DNA of 64,000 nucleotides, from the NCBI RefSeq assembly GCF_008974325.1, contig NZ_BKCG01000001.1, forward strand, positions 806,001 to 870,000, read 5' to 3'. The notes under the pieces are model-generated. The model was not told where the DNA came from. It made no database searches and was given only the letters and a program-made list of their open reading frames with translations. This DNA comes from Patiriisocius marinus. Lineage in GTDB: Bacteria; Bacteroidota; Bacteroidia; Flavobacteriales; Flavobacteriaceae. A program made the position numbers and the translations under genes. Within the stretch, counting starts at the first letter, position 1. Every line of letters starts with the position of its first letter. Of this stretch, positions 9,938-18,465 are shown in pieces.

Positions 9938-9969
9938 TTTTTTAATATTTCAGAAGTTAAAAACAAGAT

Positions 9970-10006
9970 AAAAAAAAGCACCAAGAATAGAAACTCTTGG
10001 TGCTTT
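9970..10006 (-). terminator. Terminator of the accB-accC transcript
   Basis: A perfect 12-bp stem, AAAGCACCAAGA (9975-9986) with TCTTGGTGCTTT (9995-10006), has an 8-nt loop. Read on the minus strand it is followed by a run of Ts. Confidence 0.85.
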
Positions 10007-10053
10007 ATATAAAATTTATGCATGTTGCAAAAAACAGTACTAACTAATAAGTA

Positions 10054-11409
10054 CTATTCTTCGTCTACAGGGTCATTCATTTTCCACGTATCCATAAATG
10101 CCGTTGTATAGTTTCCTGCAACGTAATCTGGATGGTCCATTAATTGTCTGTGAAAAGGAATTGTAGTTTTAATACCTTCAATTACAAACTCATCTAATGC
10201 GCGTTTCATTTTGCTAATTGCTTCTTCACGTGTTTGCGCTGTTGTAATTAACTTAGCAATCATTGAATCGTAATTAGGTGGTATTGAATATCCTGCATAC
10301 ACGTGAGTATCTAAACGAACACCGTGTCCGCCTGGAGCATGTAATGTTGTGATTCTACCTGGTGATGGGCGAAAATCATTATAAGGATCTTCAGCATTGA
10401 TTCTACATTCAATTGAATGAAGATTTGGTAGGTAGTTTTTTCCTGAAATAGGAATTCCTGCTGCTACCATTATTTGCTCACGAATTAAATCGAAATCGAT
10501 CACTTGTTCAGTAATAGGGTGCTCTACTTGAATACGAGTATTCATTTCCATAAAGTAGAAGTTACGGTGTTTATCAACTAGAAATTCTACCGTTCCTGCA
10601 CCTTCATATTTAATATATTCAGCCGCTTTTACTGCTGCTGTACCCATTGCTTCTCTAAGCTCATCTGTCATAAACGGGCTTGGAGTTTCTTCAGTTAATT
10701 TTTGGTGTCTACGTTGTACAGAACAATCGCGTTCACTTAAATGACAAGCTCTTCCGTTGCTATCACCTACTATTTGAATTTCAATGTGGCGAGGCTCTTC
10801 AATAAGCTTTTCCATATACATGTCATCATTTCCAAAAGCAGCTTTACTTTCTTGTCGTGCAGATTCCCACGCATCTTGTAAATCTTCTTCTTTCCAAACG
10901 GCACGCATTCCTTTACCTCCACCACCTGCACTAGCTTTAAGCATTACTGGATATCCAGTTTCTTTAGCTACTTTAAGACAGGTTTTGAAATCTGGTATTA
11001 CACCTTCACTTCCAGGAACACAAGGTACTCCTGCTGCAATCATGGTAGATTTAGCATTTGCTTTATCTCCCATTCTTTCAATCATTTCTGGTGATGCTCC
11101 AATAAATTTAATATTGTGCTCATCACAAATACGTGAAAACTTCGCATTTTCAGATAAAAACCCATATCCTGGATGAATCGCATCAGCATTAGTAATTTCT
11201 GCAGCAGCAATGATGTTTGACATTTTCAAATAACTTTCACTACTTGGTGCTGGACCAATACATACAGCTTCATCTGCAAATTTTACATGCAAACTTTCTT
11301 CATCTGCCTTTGAGTAAACTGCTACAGTTTTAATACCCATTTCTTTACAAGTTCTAATTACACGTAATGCAATTTCACCTCTATTGGCAATCAATATCTT
11401 TTTAAACAT
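10054..11409 (-). CDS. accC: Biotin carboxylase subunit of acetyl-CoA carboxylase
   Basis: A 451-aa ATP-grasp enzyme that carboxylates the biotin on BCCP using ATP and bicarbonate, the first half-reaction of malonyl-CoA synthesis. It starts [17 protein letters not shown], the invariant biotin carboxylase opening. It has [10 protein letters not shown], the glycine-rich ATP loop [13 protein letters not shown], and the active-site segment [13 protein letters not shown]. Length matches E. coli AccC (449). It follows accB by 75 bp on the same strand and is the last gene of the fabH-accB-accC group, ended by a strong hairpin. Confidence 0.97.
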   Translation of the reverse strand: MFKKILIANRGEIALRVIRTCKEMGIKTVAVYSKADEESLHVKFADEAVCIGPAPSSESYLKMSNIIAAAEITNADAIHPGYGFLSENAKFSRICDEHNIKFIGASPEMIERMGDKANAKSTMIAAGVPCVPGSEGVIPDFKTCLKVAKETGYPVMLKASAGGGGKGMRAVWKEEDLQDAWESARQESKAAFGNDDMYMEKLIEEPRHIEIQIVGDSNGRACHLSERDCSVQRRHQKLTEETPSPFMTDELREAMGTAAVKAAEYIKYEGAGTVEFLVDKHRNFYFMEMNTRIQVEHPITEQVIDFDLIREQIMVAAGIPISGKNYLPNLHSIECRINAEDPYNDFRPSPGRITTLHAPGGHGVRLDTHVYAGYSIPPNYDSMIAKLITTAQTREEAISKMKRALDEFVIEGIKTTIPFHRQLMDHPDYVAGNYTTAFMDTWKMNDPVDEE

Positions 11410-11484
11410 AAATTCTGAAATTAGTAAATTCCACGTTCTATTCTCGAAATTAATCGTGATTAGAAAAGAGAATTATGATTAAAC

Positions 11485-11964
11485 TTAAGACGGATCAACT
11501 AGAAAAAGTGGCTGATCAAATTCTACAGGTGAAGCATCATCTACTAAGATTTTTACAATCTTACCAGTAACTTCACTTTCAATTTCATTAAAAAGTTTCA
11601 TAGCTTCGATAACACAAAGTACGTCACCTTCACCTATTTGAGTTCCCACTTCAACAAACATAGGTTTGTCTGGAGATGGCTTACGGTAAAAAGTTCCAAT
11701 AATTGGAGATTTTACAGTGATAAATTTAGAAGTTTCTTCCTCTGCTACTGGAGTAACTGGAGCTGCTGGTGCAGCTGGTGCTACTGGCGCAGCTTGTGGA
11801 GCTGCAGCTGCCATAGTAGGCAATTGCTGTATATACGTAGTTTCGCCTTTACCGTGCTCTCCTGTTCTAATGGTAATTTTAACGTCTTCCATTTCAAGTT
11901 TTACTTCACTAGCACCTGACTTAGCTACAAACTTGATTAAATTTTGAATGTCTTTTAATTCCAT
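11485..11964 (-). CDS. accB: Biotin carboxyl carrier protein of acetyl-CoA carboxylase
   Basis: A 159-aa BCCP. An N-terminal helical part (MELKDIQNLIKFVAKSGASE) is joined by a long Ala/Pro-rich swinging linker (residues ~50-80) to the biotinyl domain, with the biotinylated lysine in EAMKL. It shuttles carboxybiotin between AccC and the carboxyltransferase, whose genes (accA/accD) are not in this window. It lies 39 bp downstream of fabH and 75 bp upstream of accC. Confidence 0.97.
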   Translation of the reverse strand: MELKDIQNLIKFVAKSGASEVKLEMEDVKITIRTGEHGKGETTYIQQLPTMAAAAPQAAPVAPAAPAAPVTPVAEEETSKFITVKSPIIGTFYRKPSPDKPMFVEVGTQIGEGDVLCVIEAMKLFNEIESEVTGKIVKILVDDASPVEFDQPLFLVDPS

Positions 11965-12003
11965 ATTGTTAGTTTTTATATACTTTTCTATTGGTTTAAA
12001 ATT

Positions 12004-13002
12004 CTATTTTGAATCGTATGCCCATTTAACGTAAATAGCCCCCCAAGTAAATCCTCCTCCAAAGGATGCAAATACAAGATTGTCTCCTTTTTTTAGTTGG
12101 CTCTCATAATCATTAAGGCATAACGGAAGTGTTGCTGATGTAGTATTCCCATATTTATGAATATTAATCATCACTTTCTCTTCTGGTAATTTCATTCTCC
12201 TTGAAGTTGCATCAATAATTCGTTTATTAGCCTGATGAGGCACTAACCATTGAACATCATCTCCCGTAAGATTATTACGCATCATTATTTGTTCTGAAAC
12301 ATCTGCCATATTTGAAACGGCAAATTTAAATACCGTTTTCCCATCTTGAAAAACCGTATGTTGCTTGTTTGCAACAGTTTCTGCAGATGAGGGTAAGATT
12401 GAACCACCAGCGTCTATTTTCAAGCTGTGGCGACCTATTCCATCAGACCTTAATATTTCATCTTGAAGACCATAGCCCTCTTCATTGGCTTCAAATAAAA
12501 CAGCTCCACCTCCATCACCAAAAATGATACAGGTTGTTCTATCTGTATAGTCAATAATTGAAGACATTTTATCAGCTCCTATTAATAGAACCTTTTTATA
12601 TCTTCCAGACTCGATATATCGTGCTGCTGTAGACATTCCATACAGAAAGCTTGAACAAGCAGCTACTAGATCAAATGAAAAAGCGTTAACGGCTCCTATT
12701 TGGGATGCAACGTAAACGCCTGTTGCCGCAACCGGCATATCTGGTGTGGCCGTAGCCATAATCACCATGTCAATATCTTCTGGGTTTGTATTATTTTTTG
12801 AAAGGCAATCCTTCGCAGCTTCAATTGCTAAAAACGAGGTTCCTTTATCAGCACCTTTAAGGATACGGCGCTCTTTAATTCCTGTTCGGCTGGTAATCCA
12901 TTCATCGTTGGTATCGACCATGGTTTCCAGAATTTTGTTAGTTAAAACATAATCAGGAACGTAGCCTCCTACAGCTGTAATTGCAGCAGTGATTGTACTC
13001 AT
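12004..13002 (-). CDS. fabH: Beta-ketoacyl-ACP synthase III
   Basis: A 332-aa condensing enzyme that starts fatty-acid synthesis from an acyl-CoA primer and malonyl-ACP. The complete catalytic triad is visible: Cys116 in DLVAACSSFL, His256 in VPHQANKR and Asn286 in YGNTTSA. In Bacteroidota FabH commonly accepts branched acyl-CoA primers, giving iso-fatty acids; that specificity cannot be read from the sequence alone. It is the first gene after the rpmF terminator and probably drives the fabH-accB-accC transcript. Confidence 0.96.
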   Translation of the reverse strand: MSTITAAITAVGGYVPDYVLTNKILETMVDTNDEWITSRTGIKERRILKGADKGTSFLAIEAAKDCLSKNNTNPEDIDMVIMATATPDMPVAATGVYVASQIGAVNAFSFDLVAACSSFLYGMSTAARYIESGRYKKVLLIGADKMSSIIDYTDRTTCIIFGDGGGAVLFEANEEGYGLQDEILRSDGIGRHSLKIDAGGSILPSSAETVANKQHTVFQDGKTVFKFAVSNMADVSEQIMMRNNLTGDDVQWLVPHQANKRIIDATSRRMKLPEEKVMINIHKYGNTTSATLPLCLNDYESQLKKGDNLVFASFGGGFTWGAIYVKWAYDSK

Positions 13003-13128
13003 AGAATTCTTTTAAATTCGGCTTTAATGAGATAAAGTATCTCTAAAGGGCACGAAAAATACTGAATTTTAATCAAAAAAAATGAGAAATTCACCTTTTT
13101 TGGAGAATCTAAAAAATTTAGATAAATA

Positions 13129-13157
13129 AAAAACTCTCACAGACCGTGAGAGTTTTT
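13129..13157 (-). terminator. Terminator between rpmF and fabH
   Basis: A perfect 12-bp stem, AAAAACTCTCAC (13129-13140) with GTGAGAGTTTTT (13146-13157), has a 5-nt loop. On the minus strand it ends in a T run and closes the pdxA-yceD-rpmF transcript; some read-through into fabH is possible. Confidence 0.85.
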
Positions 13158-13183
13158 CAATCAATAAGTTTTAAAGCAATACT

Positions 13184-13381
13184 TTATGCCTCTATTTCTT
13201 CAACAGCATCGATTACAATCTGTCCACGGTAGTATAATTTACCTTCGTGCCAGTGTGCTCTGTGGTATAAATGCGACTCACCAGTTGTAGGGTCAGTAGC
13301 TATTTGAGGAGCAACTGCCTTGTAATGTGTTCTTCTTTTATCTCTTCTTGTTTTGGAGATTTTTCTTTTAGGATGTGCCAT
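13184..13381 (-). CDS. rpmF: 50S ribosomal protein L32
   Basis: A 65-aa basic ribosomal protein with the typical start [17 protein letters not shown] and the later [15 protein letters not shown] / YYRGQIV blocks. It contains no cysteine, so it is the zinc-free form of L32 (as in E. coli) rather than the CXXC zinc-ribbon form. It lies 9 bp downstream of the yceD homologue, the conserved yceD-rpmF pair, upstream of the fatty-acid genes. Confidence 0.96.
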   Translation of the reverse strand: MAHPKRKISKTRRDKRRTHYKAVAPQIATDPTTGESHLYHRAHWHEGKLYYRGQIVIDAVEEIEA

Positions 13382-13390
13382 TACTTTATG

Positions 13391-13945
13391 TTATTTATCG
13401 TTTAATAATTTTTTTAATGAATCCCATCGAGGATCTGTTGGTCCTTCTTTGGGTTCGTTTACTTCTTCTTCTGTCGACTTTAAGCTTAATTCTTCAAGTT
13501 TGTCTAATATATCGCTTTTAAGAGTCCCATCCTCTATACCTGGATGTACCTTTCTTGCTGGTAAATTTAAAACAATTGACTCATATACAAATTGCTGAAT
13601 GTTTACTTCGTAACTTCCGTGAGATATAATGAGTAAATCTTCATTTTCATCATTATACTCTTCGCCAAATTTAACTACAAAGTGATAACTACCTTCAACT
13701 TTTTGATCAAAAGGCTCATTAGTTACATCACAATTAACATTTACACTTCCTGAATAAGTAAGTGTAAACTCCATAAGAGTTGTTTTTTTATCTAATAAAA
13801 CATCTAAATTAATAGCTGCTGAATTAAATTCGTCAAACTCAAAGTGCTCAAAGAACTTTCGTTCTATTTTATAGTCAAAATGGTGTTTTCCTAGTTTCAA
13901 TCCCACGAATGGAATTGTAAATTCTTTCAAATCTCTCATTGTCAC
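13391..13945 (-). CDS. DUF177 / YceD-family 23S rRNA accumulation protein
   Basis: A 184-aa acidic protein of the YceD/DUF177 family, required in plants and E. coli for 23S rRNA processing or accumulation. The family block is visible around residues 68-135 (VNVNCDVTNEPFDQKVEG, then YESIVLNLPARKVHPG). The C-terminus ends EGPTDPRWDSLKKLLNDK, the DPRW..L..L motif typical of this family. Immediately upstream of rpmF, as in most bacteria. Confidence 0.92.
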   Translation of the reverse strand: MTMRDLKEFTIPFVGLKLGKHHFDYKIERKFFEHFEFDEFNSAAINLDVLLDKKTTLMEFTLTYSGSVNVNCDVTNEPFDQKVEGSYHFVVKFGEEYNDENEDLLIISHGSYEVNIQQFVYESIVLNLPARKVHPGIEDGTLKSDILDKLEELSLKSTEEEVNEPKEGPTDPRWDSLKKLLNDK

Positions 13946-14024
13946 ACCTTAATTATAAAACACGCCTTACGTATAAAGCGGGTGCAAAGATAAAAAAATA
14001 TTTGATTTGCAAATTATTTTATCA

Positions 14025-15083
14025 CTACTTTTTTACAAACGGCTTTCGCTTGCTGATTTTTAACGGGTTATCTGCAATAATCGCATATTCTTTACGTGCT
14101 TTAAAAATTTCAATAGCACTAAATACAGCAGCTCTAAATGATGAGTGATCTGCTAACCCTTTTCCAGCTATATCGTAGGCTGTACCGTGGTCTGGCGATG
14201 TTCTTATTCTGTCTAAACCAGCTGTGAAATTAACTCCAGAACCAAAAGCTAATGTTTTAAAAGGAATTAGCCCTTGGTCGTGATATGAAGCAATAATTAC
14301 GTCAAAATTTTTATAATTTCCAGAACCGAAGAAGCTATCTGCGGCATAAGGACCAAAAATTGTCTTGCCATTATTTCTTAAATTATCTAAAGTAGGGCGT
14401 AAAACAGTATCGTCCTCATCCCCAATTACTCCATTATCACCCGTATGAGGATTTATCCCTAATACTGCAATTTTTGGCTTTTCAACTCCAAAATCTTGAA
14501 TTAAAGTTTTATGTATTGTGTTTATTTTATTCTCGATTAAATCTCTTGTAATAGCTGCTGACACATCCTTTACTGCAACATGATCTGTTAATAACCCAAC
14601 TCTTAAAGTCTCACTAATCATTAACATTAAACTATCCCCCTTTAATTCTTGGTTTAAATAATCTGTATGTCCTGGAAATTTAAACGTTTCGCTTTGAATA
14701 TTCGCTTTGTTGATAGGTGCTGTTACAAGAACATCAATGGCCTCTTCCTTAAGTGCTTTTACAGCAGAAGATAATGATTTAATTGCGTACTCACCTATTT
14801 TAAAATCTTCTTCACCAAACTTTATTTCAACTTGCTCCTTCCAAACATTAAGTACGTTTATTTTTTTAGATACAATTTTATCTAAAGTATCTATCCCATG
14901 AAAATTAATTTCTTTCCCATATTGCTTTTTGAAAAAGGACATCAATTTCACATTCGCAAAGATCACCGGTGTACAAAAATCAAGCATTCGCGAATCTTCA
15001 AATGTTTTCAAAACAATCTCGCTTCCTATTCCATTAAGATCACCTATTGAAATTCCAACTATTATTTTATCTCCTTTGCTCAT
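14025..15083 (-). CDS. pdxA: 4-hydroxythreonine-4-phosphate dehydrogenase
   Basis: A 352-aa NAD-dependent dehydrogenase of vitamin B6 synthesis, acting before PdxJ condensation. I start at ATG 15083 (MSKGDKIIVGISIGDLNGIG), which begins with the family motif; a longer in-frame start at 15134 would add 17 hydrophobic residues of no obvious meaning. The metal-binding histidines are visible in FPGHTDYLN, INPHTGDNG and SYHDQGLIPFK. A -7-like box TACATTTG lies at 15151-15158 on this strand. It heads the pdxA-yceD-rpmF group and is divergent from ribE. Confidence 0.95.
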   Translation of the reverse strand: MSKGDKIIVGISIGDLNGIGSEIVLKTFEDSRMLDFCTPVIFANVKLMSFFKKQYGKEINFHGIDTLDKIVSKKINVLNVWKEQVEIKFGEEDFKIGEYAIKSLSSAVKALKEEAIDVLVTAPINKANIQSETFKFPGHTDYLNQELKGDSLMLMISETLRVGLLTDHVAVKDVSAAITRDLIENKINTIHKTLIQDFGVEKPKIAVLGINPHTGDNGVIGDEDDTVLRPTLDNLRNNGKTIFGPYAADSFFGSGNYKNFDVIIASYHDQGLIPFKTLAFGSGVNFTAGLDRIRTSPDHGTAYDIAGKGLADHSSFRAAVFSAIEIFKARKEYAIIADNPLKISKRKPFVKK

Positions 15084-15170
15084 TATGCTTATGACTGTTA
15101 TAGTTATTTTTGCTAAAAACCAATTTAATATCACGAATGAATTGGTATCACAAATGTAACGAATTAGACT

Positions 15171-15761
15171 ATGTTTACAGGTATTATTGAGTCCTTAGGT
15201 AAAATAAAATCATTAAGAAAAGATGATGATAATATACATATTGAAGTAGAAAGCACACTAACACCACAACTTAAAATTGATCAAAGTGTCTCACATAATG
15301 GAGTTTGCTTAACGGTAGTTTCACTAAATGATACAAGCTATGTAGTAACCGCAATTAATGAAACGCTACAAAAAACCAACTTATCATCACTTAAAACTGG
15401 ATCATTGGTGAATCTTGAAAGAGCAATGAAATTAGGAGAAAGACTTGATGGACACATTGTTCAAGGGCACGTTGATCAAGTTGCAACTTGTACTGAGGTA
15501 GAGGAAACTAATGGGAGTTGGAAGTACACTTTTAGTTATGACACATCACTAAACAACATTACTATTGAAAAAGGCTCAATAACTGTAAACGGCGTAAGCT
15601 TAACTGTTGTAGATTCAAAAAAAGATAGCTTTAGTGTTGCTATTATACCTTATACATATGAACATACGGTATTCCATACCTTTGAAAAAAGCACGATTGT
15701 GAATCTAGAATTTGATGTAATTGGGAAATACGTTAAACGTATTACTGAGGGATATTTATAA
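15171..15761 (+). CDS. ribE: Riboflavin synthase, alpha subunit
   Basis: A 196-aa enzyme that dismutates two 6,7-dimethyl-8-ribityllumazine molecules to riboflavin. It has two lumazine-binding repeats: the first opens MFTGIIESLGKI, the second GHIVQGHVDQVATC. No FMN riboswitch is visible in the 36 bp upstream, so it is probably constitutive. It is divergent from pdxA, and its last 20 bp overlap the 3' end of the oppositely oriented small gene at 15742. Confidence 0.96.
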   Translation: MFTGIIESLGKIKSLRKDDDNIHIEVESTLTPQLKIDQSVSHNGVCLTVVSLNDTSYVVTAINETLQKTNLSSLKTGSLVNLERAMKLGERLDGHIVQGHVDQVATCTEVEETNGSWKYTFSYDTSLNNITIEKGSITVNGVSLTVVDSKKDSFSVAIIPYTYEHTVFHTFEKSTIVNLEFDVIGKYVKRITEGYL

Positions 15762-15978
15762 ATTTTCTATTCTTATAGGCAACATATATTCCGTAAAAAA
15801 TAGCCACAACAATTAGAATAGCAATGTTAGTATCTAACGGAAGTTCTGGTGGACACGTAGGACACATTTTGGTTGGTGGTGGTGGACCTGAACTAGCCGA
15901 AAGGCCTTGTCCAAGCATAGGTATAGCTGTAAGAAAACAGAATACTGGGGCTAATATTTTAACGATTTGGGGTCGCAT
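15742..15978 (-). CDS. Small secreted/membrane protein with PID-CTERM-like tail
   Basis: A 78-aa protein of no known function. It has an N-terminal signal peptide (ends near LTAIPMLGQG), a short spacer with SSGPPPPTKMCPTCPPELP, then P-L-D (PLDTN), a hydrophobic helix (IAILIVVAIFYGIYVAY) and a basic end (KNRKF). Proline-rich spacer, P-[IL]-D, helix and basic tail match the layout of the PID-CTERM sorting signals described in Bacteroidota. The CPTC pair inside the spacer is unusual. It overlaps the end of ribE by 20 bp on the opposite strand. The alternative is a simple two-helix membrane peptide. Confidence 0.7.
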   Translation of the reverse strand: MRPQIVKILAPVFCFLTAIPMLGQGLSASSGPPPPTKMCPTCPPELPLDTNIAILIVVAIFYGIYVAYKNRKFINIPQ

Positions 15979-16171
15979 ACAGTGGGCTAAAGTAATAAAA
16001 TTTTTATTATAACGGATAAAATCGACCTTTTATCTATTATTTATTAACAGTTAATATTGTGAGATATTGTTCTGAATCAAATTTTACACTTGATTTTTAT
16101 TATGTATTAGCCCCTTAACTACTTAAATACTAACAATGTAGGTTTTAATATTTTCGTATATAAAGAACTAG

Positions 16172-16245
16172 TGGTCCCACATGGGCTCGAACCATGGACC
16201 CCCTGATTATGAGTCAGGTGCTCTAACCAGCTGAGCTATAGGACC
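16172..16245 (-). tRNA. tRNA with CAT anticodon (elongator Met, or Ile2)
   Basis: A 74-nt cloverleaf on the minus strand. The 5' acceptor strand is GGTCCTA and the 3' strand TGGGACC with discriminator A; D-arm GCTCAGCTGGTTAGAGC; anticodon loop CTCATAA with anticodon CAT between perfect 5-bp stems; T-loop GGTTCGAGCC. CCA is not encoded. A CAT anticodon can be initiator Met, elongator Met or lysidine-modified Ile2; the A-T pair at 7:66 and the G1-C72 pair argue against initiator, and elongator Met is preferred. Confidence 0.93.
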
Positions 16246-16298
16246 GGTAATCTGCGTGCAAAAGTAATCTGTTTTACGTTTTTCACAAACTTTTTTCA

Positions 16299-16709
16299 CT
16301 ATTTAATTTCTTGACACAACTCAATTAGCACTCCGTGAGCACTTTTGGGGTGTAAAAAAGTTACTAATTTGTTATCTGCTCCTTTTTTAGGAGTTTCGTT
16401 TAAAACTGTGAATCCCTCTCCTTTTAAACGTTCAATTTCACATACAATGTCTTCTACAGCAAAGGCTATATGGTGTATCCCTTCACCTTTTTTGTTTATA
16501 AACTTAGCAATTGGACTATCATCGTTTGTTGCTTCAAGAAGCTCTATTTTACTTTCTCCACATTTAAAAAAAGAAGTTTGTACACCCTCTGATGCCACAC
16601 CTTCCGTTTTATAATGTTCATAACCTAAAAGTTTACTGTAAACTTCATTCGCTGTTTTTAAACTTTTCACAGCAATACCTATGTGTTCAATCTTAGTTAT
16701 ATGTTCCAT
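16299..16709 (-). CDS. mce: Methylmalonyl-CoA epimerase
   Basis: A 136-aa vicinal-oxygen-chelate (VOC) enzyme that interconverts the (R) and (S) forms of methylmalonyl-CoA, linking propionyl-CoA and succinyl-CoA. It starts ITKIEHIGIAVKSLKTANEVY with the first metal-ligand His, has the second in IHHIAFAVEDI and the C-terminal glutamate in HGVLIELCQ. The mutase genes are not in the window. Conserved proximity to rbfA and a tRNA is common in flavobacteria. Confidence 0.93.
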   Translation of the reverse strand: MEHITKIEHIGIAVKSLKTANEVYSKLLGYEHYKTEGVASEGVQTSFFKCGESKIELLEATNDDSPIAKFINKKGEGIHHIAFAVEDIVCEIERLKGEGFTVLNETPKKGADNKLVTFLHPKSAHGVLIELCQEIK

Positions 16710-16831
16710 TTATTTAAGTTTTTAGTTTTTATCTTGAAATATAACAAGTTTTAACGCATTAATATTTCAGAATAGCTATCAAAAATACCAATTACTATAC
16801 ACCTTAGCGTCCGTCAATGTCATTTATTGTC

Positions 16832-16839
16832 TATTTTTG
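16832..16839 (+). promoter_or_regulatory. -7-like promoter box before rbfA
   Basis: TATTTTTG matches the Bacteroidota TAnnTTTG -7 consensus and ends 4 bp before the rbfA ATG, implying a leaderless or near-leaderless transcript. No clear -33 TTG is seen at the right spacing, so confidence is modest. Confidence 0.4.
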
Positions 16840-16843
16840 CGCT

Positions 16844-17239
16844 ATGATTGAAAGTAATAGACAAAAAAAGATAGCAGGAGTTCTTCAAGAAGATCTTGCT
16901 AATGTGCTACAAAACAGATTGCGTGAAGCTGGACAAATGGGAATTTTAATCTCAGTAAGCAAAGTTACAGTAACAACTGATTTGTCAATAGCCAAGGTAT
17001 ATGCGAGTGTTTTTCCGTCTACAAATGCAGATGATATTGTAAAGGAATTAAATGCTATTAAGCCACAAATAAAACACGAAATATCTCAATTGACTAAACA
17101 CCAATTGCGACGTATGCCGGAGTTATATTTCTACAATGACGACTCGTTAGATTACATTGAAAAAATTGATGAAGCGGTTAAAGGTGAGGAAGATCCATTG
17201 AAAAACCCTGATTTAATGCCAAAACGCAAAAAGTCTTAG
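16844..17239 (+). CDS. rbfA: 30S ribosome-binding factor A
   Basis: A 131-aa KH-like protein that helps 16S rRNA 5'-end maturation and 30S assembly. I choose ATG 16844 (MIESNRQKKIAGVLQEDLAN), the family's standard beginning; the earlier ATG at 16817 adds nine residues and precedes the -7-like box. The diagnostic segment VTTDLSIAKVYASVFP and the C-terminal RRMPELYFYNDDSLDY are present. It is followed after 1 bp by the lolE-type gene, so the two form an operon. Confidence 0.95.
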   Translation: MIESNRQKKIAGVLQEDLANVLQNRLREAGQMGILISVSKVTVTTDLSIAKVYASVFPSTNADDIVKELNAIKPQIKHEISQLTKHQLRRMPELYFYNDDSLDYIEKIDEAVKGEEDPLKNPDLMPKRKKS

Positions 17240-17240
17240 A

Positions 17241-18446
17241 TTGAATTTTTCGCTATATATAGCAAAGCGTTATCTGTTTTCATTAAGCAGTAATAACGCT
17301 ATCAACATTATTACTATTATTGCTGCAACAGGTGTTGTAGTGAGTTCTTTAGTGTTGTTTATTGTTTTAAGCGGGTTTTCTGGTTTAAAAGATTTTAGCT
17401 TGCAATACACAAGCATTTTTGATCCAGATTTAAAGGTGCTCCCTTCTTCAGGGAAAACTATAAATTTTAGTGATGCTCAACAATTACAATTATCTAAAAT
17501 TGATGGTGTTAGCTCTTATTCTCAAATAATAGAGGAGCGCATTTTTATGCAATTTAGAGGTAAAAAAACTATTGGTTACATAAAAGGGGTTGATGAAAAC
17601 TTCGGAAATGTAAATGCTATAGATAGTATCATGATTGTTGCTCCCTGGTTCGAACCTAATAAACAAGAGGTCGTAATAGGTTATGGAATATCACAGAAAC
17701 TTGGTTTAGGAGCGAGAGATTATTTAAACTTTTTAGAAATCTTTGTTCCTAAACCTGGTATTGGACAACTAGACCCTCTAAATCCTGGAAAAGACTTTAA
17801 CAAGGAAAGTGTTGTTGTTTCTGGAGTTTATTTTGTGAACGAAGAGCTCAATAGTAAATATGTTTTCAGTGACTTGAATTTTGCTAGAAATTTACTAAGC
17901 CTCGACTCTACTAAAATTTCAGGTTTAGAAATTAAGTTGAAAGAAGGTGCTTTAGAAAATGATGTTAGAGATCAAATATCTCAAATTTTTAATAATGATA
18001 TTTTATTAAAAAACAGAATTGAGCAAAATGATGCGCTTTATAAAATGCTTAATACTGAAAATGTTGCTGTGTATCTAATCTGTACGCTTGTAATGATAAT
18101 TGCGCTTTTTAATGTAATAGGATCTATAATTATGATGATTCTAGATAAGCGTAAAAACATTAAAACACTTTACAACATGGGCGCTACACTTAGCGGTATT
18201 CGCCGTATTTTCTTTTTACAAGGTGCCTTAATGACTTTTCTTGGAGGTGTTCTAGGAATTATACTTGGAGTAATTGTTGTTTGGCTTCAGCTTAAATTTG
18301 AATTTATACACATTACCCCTACACTTCCATATCCTGTAAAACTAAAATTTGAAAACATTCTTATCGTTTTTGCTACAATTTCAATTCTAGGGCTTCTTGC
18401 TGCAACAATTGCTGCTAGTCGTGTAAGAGAACGCTTAATAGAATAA
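17241..18446 (+). CDS. LolC/LolE-type ABC permease (FtsX family)
   Basis: A 401-aa inner-membrane permease of the MacB/LolCE class, which in a complex with a LolD ATPase extracts lipoproteins from the inner membrane for transfer to LolA. It has one N-terminal helix (residues ~22-45), a large periplasmic domain (~50-265) and three C-terminal helices. The FtsX signature segment IIMMILDKRKNIKTLYNMGAT lies before helix three. The start is TTG (17241), one base after the rbfA stop; the MNFSLYIAKRYL N-terminus is standard for the family, so the TTG is likely genuine. No lolD is adjacent. Confidence 0.92.
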   Translation: MNFSLYIAKRYLFSLSSNNAINIITIIAATGVVVSSLVLFIVLSGFSGLKDFSLQYTSIFDPDLKVLPSSGKTINFSDAQQLQLSKIDGVSSYSQIIEERIFMQFRGKKTIGYIKGVDENFGNVNAIDSIMIVAPWFEPNKQEVVIGYGISQKLGLGARDYLNFLEIFVPKPGIGQLDPLNPGKDFNKESVVVSGVYFVNEELNSKYVFSDLNFARNLLSLDSTKISGLEIKLKEGALENDVRDQISQIFNNDILLKNRIEQNDALYKMLNTENVAVYLICTLVMIIALFNVIGSIIMMILDKRKNIKTLYNMGATLSGIRRIFFLQGALMTFLGGVLGIILGVIVVWLQLKFEFIHITPTLPYPVKLKFENILIVFATISILGLLAATIAASRVRERLIE

Positions 18447-18465
18447 CAGTCCCTAAAACAATATT

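Noticed and set aside
13184-13381. Cysteine-free L32 as a zinc-limitation paralogue
   Set aside because: Cysteine-free L32 is the ordinary form in many bacteria, and this copy is in the standard yceD-rpmF position.
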